Shown here one piece after another: positions 42,405-46,061 of a stretch of 46,061 nucleotides of DNA. The notes under the pieces are model-generated. The model saw nothing but the letters and a program-made list of their open reading frames with translations, was not told the DNA's origin and ran no database searches. Both the position numbers and the translations under genes were made by a program. The stretch spans positions 1-46,061 of the forward strand of contig JAGXKN010000025.1 in the NCBI GenBank assembly GCA_018335195.1, written 5' to 3'. Source of the stretch: Desulfobacterales bacterium (GTDB lineage Bacteria > Desulfobacterota > Desulfobacteria > Desulfobacterales > Desulfosalsimonadaceae). Every line of letters begins with the position of its first letter. Position 1 is the first letter of the stretch.

Positions 42405-42998
42405 ATGGCAAAAACCATCGGGCAGGAATTTGTAAAGGGCTTATGGGAGGAAATTCCTCCGTTTCGGCTGGTGCTCGGGTTATGCCCGACGCTTGCGGTC
42501 ACCAAGTCCGTGGAAAACGGCATCGGAATGGGGCTTGCAACCACATTCGTACTGGTATGTGCAAATCTGCTGGTTTCCATTCTAAGCGGGATTATCCCCT
42601 CAAAAATCCGGATCGCCTGTTTTATCATCATTATCGCCACATTTGTGACAGTGGTTGAGCTTATGATGCAGGCGTATGCCTATCAGTTGTTCCAGAATCT
42701 CGGGATTTTTATTCCGTTGATCGTGGTCAACTGTATCGTGCTGGGGCGTGCCGAGGCTTTTGCCTCCAAAAACAAGGTGATCCCATCGTTTGCTGACGGG
42801 CTTGGCATCGGCGTGGGGTTTACCCTTTCGCTGACCGCAATCAGCGCCGTCCGGGAATGTTTGGGAAACGGTACCCTGCTGGGCTACAGCATATTCGGGC
42901 CCGCTTTCGAGCCTTTTTCCTTTATGGTGGAAGCACCGGGGGCGTTTATCTGCCTGGGGCTTCTGCTGTGCATCATGAATCTCGTCGGGCAGAAGTAA
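42405..42998 (+). CDS. rnfE: Rnf complex membrane subunit RnfE
   Basis: 197-aa membrane protein with about six helices, paralogous to RnfA in inverted topology. Cys27 in LGLCPTLAVT and Cys110 in PLIVVNCIVLGRAEAFAS match the cysteines that, with the RnfA pair, hold a [2Fe-2S] cluster within the membrane in studied Rnf/Nqr complexes. The start follows GGAGTGA with suitable spacing. A 113-bp gap separates it from rnfA. Confidence 0.94.
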   Translation: MAKTIGQEFVKGLWEEIPPFRLVLGLCPTLAVTKSVENGIGMGLATTFVLVCANLLVSILSGIIPSKIRIACFIIIIATFVTVVELMMQAYAYQLFQNLGIFIPLIVVNCIVLGRAEAFASKNKVIPSFADGLGIGVGFTLSLTAISAVRECLGNGTLLGYSIFGPAFEPFSFMVEAPGAFICLGLLLCIMNLVGQK

Positions 42999-43111
42999 GG
43001 CTGCTCGGTCATCCTGTTTGAATTCGGACATCATACAAAAGCGTTTTTGCAGATACATGCCGCCCGGAGACATAACTCAGCCGGTGCGGAATCAGGCATA
43101 GGAGAAACATT

Positions 43112-43687
43112 ATGGGCGACTACATGGTCCTGATCGTCAGCAGCATGCTTATTAACAATATCGTGTTGGCGCAATACCTGGGGATCTGCCCGTTTATCGG
43201 GACTTCCAAGAAAATGGAAACCGCCACCGGCATGGCCGGCGCGGTTGTCTTTGTCATGACGCTGGCGGCAATTATTACCTGGTGTATTGACACCTATTTC
43301 TTAAAAACCCTGGACATCGAGTATTTGCGAACAATTGCCTTTATCCTGGTGATCGCCTCGCTGGTGCAGTTTGTTGAAATGTTTCTCAAAAAGAGCATCC
43401 CAGCCCTGTATGCCGGCCTGGGCATATTTCTTCCGCTGATTACCACCAACTGTTCGGTGATGGGTGTCTGCCTGATCAATATCCAGGAGGAGTACACGTT
43501 TCTTGAAGCCCTGACTTCCTCCATTGCTTATGCACTGGGTTTCGGCCTGGCGCTGATCCTGTTTGCCGGCGTCCGGGAGCGGGTGATTCTTGGCAGGGTT
43601 CCCAAGCCCCTGCAGGATACCTCGATCGGGCTGGTGACCGCGGGCATGCTGGCTCTTGCATTTATCGGGTTCAAGGGGCTGGTCTGA
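43112..43687 (+). CDS. rnfA: Rnf complex membrane subunit RnfA
   Basis: 191-aa membrane protein with about six helices. The signature INNIVLAQYLGICPFIGTSKK carries Cys26, and LPLITTNCSVMGVCL carries Cys114, the presumed ligands of the intramembrane [2Fe-2S] cluster shared with RnfE. The ATG is preceded by AGGAGA. Followed by a 150-bp gap with a small GC-rich hairpin (43725-43739) before rnfB. Confidence 0.95.
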   Translation: MGDYMVLIVSSMLINNIVLAQYLGICPFIGTSKKMETATGMAGAVVFVMTLAAIITWCIDTYFLKTLDIEYLRTIAFILVIASLVQFVEMFLKKSIPALYAGLGIFLPLITTNCSVMGVCLINIQEEYTFLEALTSSIAYALGFGLALILFAGVRERVILGRVPKPLQDTSIGLVTAGMLALAFIGFKGLV

Positions 43688-43837
43688 AGACGAGGGGAGC
43701 GGTTTCAGCGGCAATCCCCTTGACCACCCCGCGAGGGTGCTCATTTTATTGCTCCATGGTGAATGCTGTAGACGATTCTGATTCAGCTGAGACACGGCAT
43801 GTTGGTCTCGGAAATTCGGGAATAATGAGGGGTTAAC

Positions 43838-45916
43838 GTGATTCACGCAATTTTGTTTACACTGGGTCTGGGAGGTGCCTGCGGGCTGGCTTTGAGTGTT
43901 GCCTCCAAGATTTTTTACGTATATGAAGATCCGCGGATCGCAAGAGTCGAAAACCTGCTTGCCGGCGCCAATTGTGGCGGATGCGGATATGCCGGATGCG
44001 CGGCCGCAGCCGAGGCCGTAGTCAAGGAAGAGGCGTCGCCCAATGTATGCATCCTGGCAAGCCCGGAAAACGTGGCTGCTGTTGCCGCAATCATGGGATC
44101 GGAGGCTGGCACAGCCGAACCTTACAAATCGTATAACGACTGCCTCGGCGGCCACCGTGCCGCGGACCGGTATTTTTACCATGGTTTAAATCGCTGCAAT
44201 GCGGTCAACGCGCTTTACGGCGGAAAGCGGGAATGTTCGATCGGATGCCTCGGGTTCGGTGACTGTGTCCACGCGTGCAAGTTTGACGCCCTTGAGATCG
44301 GCCCGAACGGGTATCCGATCGTGGACAAGGACAAGTGCGTGGGATGCGGGGCGTGCGAGCAGATCTGCCCCAAGTCGATTATCGAGGTGCGCACCATGTC
44401 CCAGCGCCTGTTGCACTTAAATACCGAAGACGATCCGCTTTCGCCCTGCCAGCAGACCTGTCCGGCGGAAATCGATATTCCCAGGTATTTGCGACAGATC
44501 CGGGAAGGCGAGTACGACTCGGCAGTTGATACCATCCGGGAAAGAAACCCGCTTCTTCTAGCCTGCGGGCGGGTGTGCCCCCATCCCTGCGAGGAATACT
44601 GCCGGCGATCCATTGAGGATACGGAATCAGTTTCCATTAATCAGCTCAAACGGTTTGTGGCGGACAGGGAGATGAATTCCGGCAGCCGACGGCCCATACC
44701 CTGCGCACCGGATACCGGCAAGCGGGTGGCAGTGATCGGCGGCGGTCCGGCCGGATTGAGTTGTGCTTATTTTCTGCGGCGCGTGGGTCACAGCGTGAAT
44801 ATCTTCGAGGCCATGCCCGGGCTCGGCGGAATGCTCAGATACGGCATACCGGAATACCGTCTGCCCAAGGCGGTGCTCGACTGGGAGATCGAAGGGATTT
44901 TGAACCTGGGCATTGAATACCACACCAATGTGAAAATGGGCGTGGACTTTGATTTGGGCTCCCTTGTAGGGGCCGGCTTTGATTCGATCTTCATGGCCGT
45001 TGGCGCATGGAAGGATTACCGGCTCAAGATCCCGGGCGAGGATTTAAACGGGTGCTTTACCGGTATTAACTTTCTTTCGCGCATGGCCGGCCAGGAACCG
45101 GTCCGTATCGGCAACCGGGCCGCGGTGATCGGCGGCGGCAACACGGCCATTGACTGCGCGCGGACGCTGGTGCGAAAGGGGCTTGAAAAGGTTTACCTGG
45201 TATACCGCCGCACCCGCACGGAGATGCCGGCAAATGAAGTGGAAATCGAGGCGGCCGGGCACGAGGGCATTGAATTTATTTTTCTGGCCGCGCCCAACAA
45301 GGTGATCGGCGATTCGGATGAAAACGTAGCTGGCCTTGAATACTTGAAAATGGAGCTCGGGGAGCCGGATGCCAGCGGGCGCCGGCGGCCCGTTCCCGTG
45401 GAGGGCTCAGAGACCGTGCTGGACGTGGATACGATTATTACCGCCATCGGACAGTCTCCGGATACGTCTTTCCAAACCCCGGGCACCCGGATGGATGAAT
45501 TAAATATGACGCGGTGGGGCACCATTGATGTGGATCCGGAGACCTGCCGCTCAAACGTTCCCTATATTTTTGCCGCAGGTGACGGCGCCACGGGGCCGGC
45601 CCTGGTTGTGGATGCCATTGGCGGCGGCCGCAGGGCCGCACGGGCCATTGACCTGTTTTTAAAGGGCCGGGAGGTGGCGCCCAAGCCACGGGCACTGCTG
45701 TCCAAGCGGCACATCAATGAGTCGCTTTTTGAAACCGTCCCCGGGGTCAAAAAGAGCCGGCGTACCGGAATGCCGGAACTTCCGGTCCAGGACCGGATCC
45801 ACAGCTTTGTGGAAGTCGATCAGGTGCTTGGCGAGCCCGAGGCATTGTCCGAGGCGGCCCGCTGTTTGAACTGTTGCCGGTTGTGTTATGATCCGGATAC
45901 CCGAAATGCTGCATAG
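43838..45916 (+). CDS. rnfB: Rnf subunit RnfB fused to a GltD/NfnB-like FAD/NAD(P)H oxidoreductase
   Basis: 692-aa fusion. Residues 1-190 are ordinary RnfB: an N-terminal membrane helix, an Fe-S motif at Cys46/49/54/71 (CGGCGYAGC), and two ferredoxin clusters (CSIGCLGFGDCVHAC at 133-147 and CVGCGACEQIC at 167-177). From about residue 200 a second module follows. It has an Fe-S-binding helical domain (CQQTCPAEIDIPRYL, CGRVCPHPCEEYC), an FAD motif IGGGPAG near 300, an NAD(P) motif IGGGNTAID near 431 with YRRTRTEMPA after it, and a closing FAAGDGATGPALVVDAIGGG. This matches the small subunit of glutamate synthase and NfnB; arginines in the YRR segment suggest NADPH. The start is GTG after GAGGGG. 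A cysteine-rich end (CLNCCRLC) may hold another metal site. Confidence 0.93.
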   Translation: MIHAILFTLGLGGACGLALSVASKIFYVYEDPRIARVENLLAGANCGGCGYAGCAAAAEAVVKEEASPNVCILASPENVAAVAAIMGSEAGTAEPYKSYNDCLGGHRAADRYFYHGLNRCNAVNALYGGKRECSIGCLGFGDCVHACKFDALEIGPNGYPIVDKDKCVGCGACEQICPKSIIEVRTMSQRLLHLNTEDDPLSPCQQTCPAEIDIPRYLRQIREGEYDSAVDTIRERNPLLLACGRVCPHPCEEYCRRSIEDTESVSINQLKRFVADREMNSGSRRPIPCAPDTGKRVAVIGGGPAGLSCAYFLRRVGHSVNIFEAMPGLGGMLRYGIPEYRLPKAVLDWEIEGILNLGIEYHTNVKMGVDFDLGSLVGAGFDSIFMAVGAWKDYRLKIPGEDLNGCFTGINFLSRMAGQEPVRIGNRAAVIGGGNTAIDCARTLVRKGLEKVYLVYRRTRTEMPANEVEIEAAGHEGIEFIFLAAPNKVIGDSDENVAGLEYLKMELGEPDASGRRRPVPVEGSETVLDVDTIITAIGQSPDTSFQTPGTRMDELNMTRWGTIDVDPETCRSNVPYIFAAGDGATGPALVVDAIGGGRRAARAIDLFLKGREVAPKPRALLSKRHINESLFETVPGVKKSRRTGMPELPVQDRIHSFVEVDQVLGEPEALSEAARCLNCCRLCYDPDTRNAA

Positions 45917-45934
45917 TTAGACATTATTTTTCCT

Positions 45935-45945
45935 CCCCCCCCCCC
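45935..45945. repeat. Run of 11 cytosines
   Basis: Homopolymer just after the rnfB stop and just before the terminator. It is non-coding, but of a length prone to slippage and sequencing error. Confidence 0.8.
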
Positions 45946-45953
45946 TGTTTGGC

Positions 45954-45990
45954 AAAAGCCGCGGGCGAATCTGATTCGCCCGCGGCTTTT
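45954..45990 (+). terminator. Intrinsic terminator of the rnf operon
   Basis: A perfect 17-bp stem: arms 45954-45970 (AAAAGCCGCGGGCGAAT) and 45974-45990, loop CTG, then TTTTGTTTT overlapping and following the right arm. The left arm begins AAAA, so it could also terminate transcripts coming from the right. Confidence 0.92.
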
Positions 45991-46029
45991 GTTTTCCGGC
46001 AGATCCTTTGCAACTGTCATTCGCAATGG

Positions 46030-46061
46030 GCATCGGTATCGAAATCGAAATCGGGGAGAAT
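46030..46061. repeat. ATCGG/ATCGA short-unit repeat (family B), copy 4, cut by the window end
   Basis: GCATCGGTATCGAAATCGAA followed by ATCGGGGAGAA, similar in unit and opposite in orientation to the copies at 8094 and 13277. It continues to the last base of the window. Confidence 0.5.

Noticed and set aside
43688-43837. Gap before rnfB as an operon boundary
   Set aside because: The hairpin at 43725-43739 has only a five-base stem and no proper T-run, and no clear promoter follows. The six rnf genes are treated as one operon.
1-46061. CRISPR array, tRNA, rRNA, phage genes or IS transposase
   Set aside because: I found no regularly spaced direct repeats, no tRNA-like or rRNA sequence, and no transposase or integrase motifs. 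The group II intron is the only mobile element recognised.

Overview
This 46 kb window is dense chromosomal sequence, roughly 57-58% GC by eye. It looks like an anaerobic member of the Desulfobacterota (the former Deltaproteobacteria), most likely a marine or saline sulfate-reducer-type bacterium. The taxonomic call is an inference from the gene set: a complete dcw cluster of the Gram-negative type, an rnfCDGEAB operon preceded by a multihaem cytochrome c, a sodium-type Mrp antiporter operon, and a split purH. Intergenic repeats of a kind I remember from that phylum, but could not check, also fit.

Layout. (1) 1-4681, + strand: mrpA (5' end outside the window), B, C, D, E, F and G, a multisubunit Na+/H+ antiporter. 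(2) 4724-7837, - strand: speE (spermidine synthase), then a purH split into a cyclohydrolase-like gene and a separate AICAR transformylase gene. (3) 8177-15979: a candidate cell-envelope export locus. On the - strand are a LolA-like periplasmic protein, an outer-membrane beta-barrel and a calcium-loop repeat lipoprotein. Divergent from them is an RND/MMPL exporter gene with a one-base frameshift. The gap between the divergent units holds a shrunken group II intron. An intron-free copy of its target repeat lies at 7991-8057 and fixes both intron ends. (4) 16019-21043: an AdoMet decarboxylase of the eukaryotic type (-), a beta-CASP metallo-RNase (+), a FAD dehydrogenase with an Fe-S-like cysteine motif (-) and a cytidylate-kinase-like protein (-). 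(5) 21351-38683, + strand: the dcw cluster mraZ-rsmH-ftsL-ftsI-murE-murF-mraY-murD-ftsW-murG-murC-murB-ftsQ-ftsA-ftsZ, with a promoter and MraZ boxes in front and no ddl. (6) 38860-45916, + strand: an octahaem cytochrome c and rnfC, D, G, E, A, B. RnfB carries a large C-terminal GltD/NfnB-like FAD/NAD(P)H module. The operon ends at a 17-bp perfect terminator hairpin.

How it fits together. Mrp and Rnf are both ion-translocating membrane complexes and probably share a Na+ (or H+) economy. SpeD and SpeE together supply decarboxylated AdoMet and spermidine. The dcw genes make lipid II and the division ring. The most unusual material is the Rnf variant (RnfB fusion, RnfC without the usual flavin/NADH motifs, RnfD without the usual flavin threonine), the eukaryotic-type SpeD, the intron with its empty-site twin, and the Ca-loop lipoprotein/barrel/LolA/MMPL locus. 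No tRNA, rRNA, CRISPR array, phage or IS transposase was seen.
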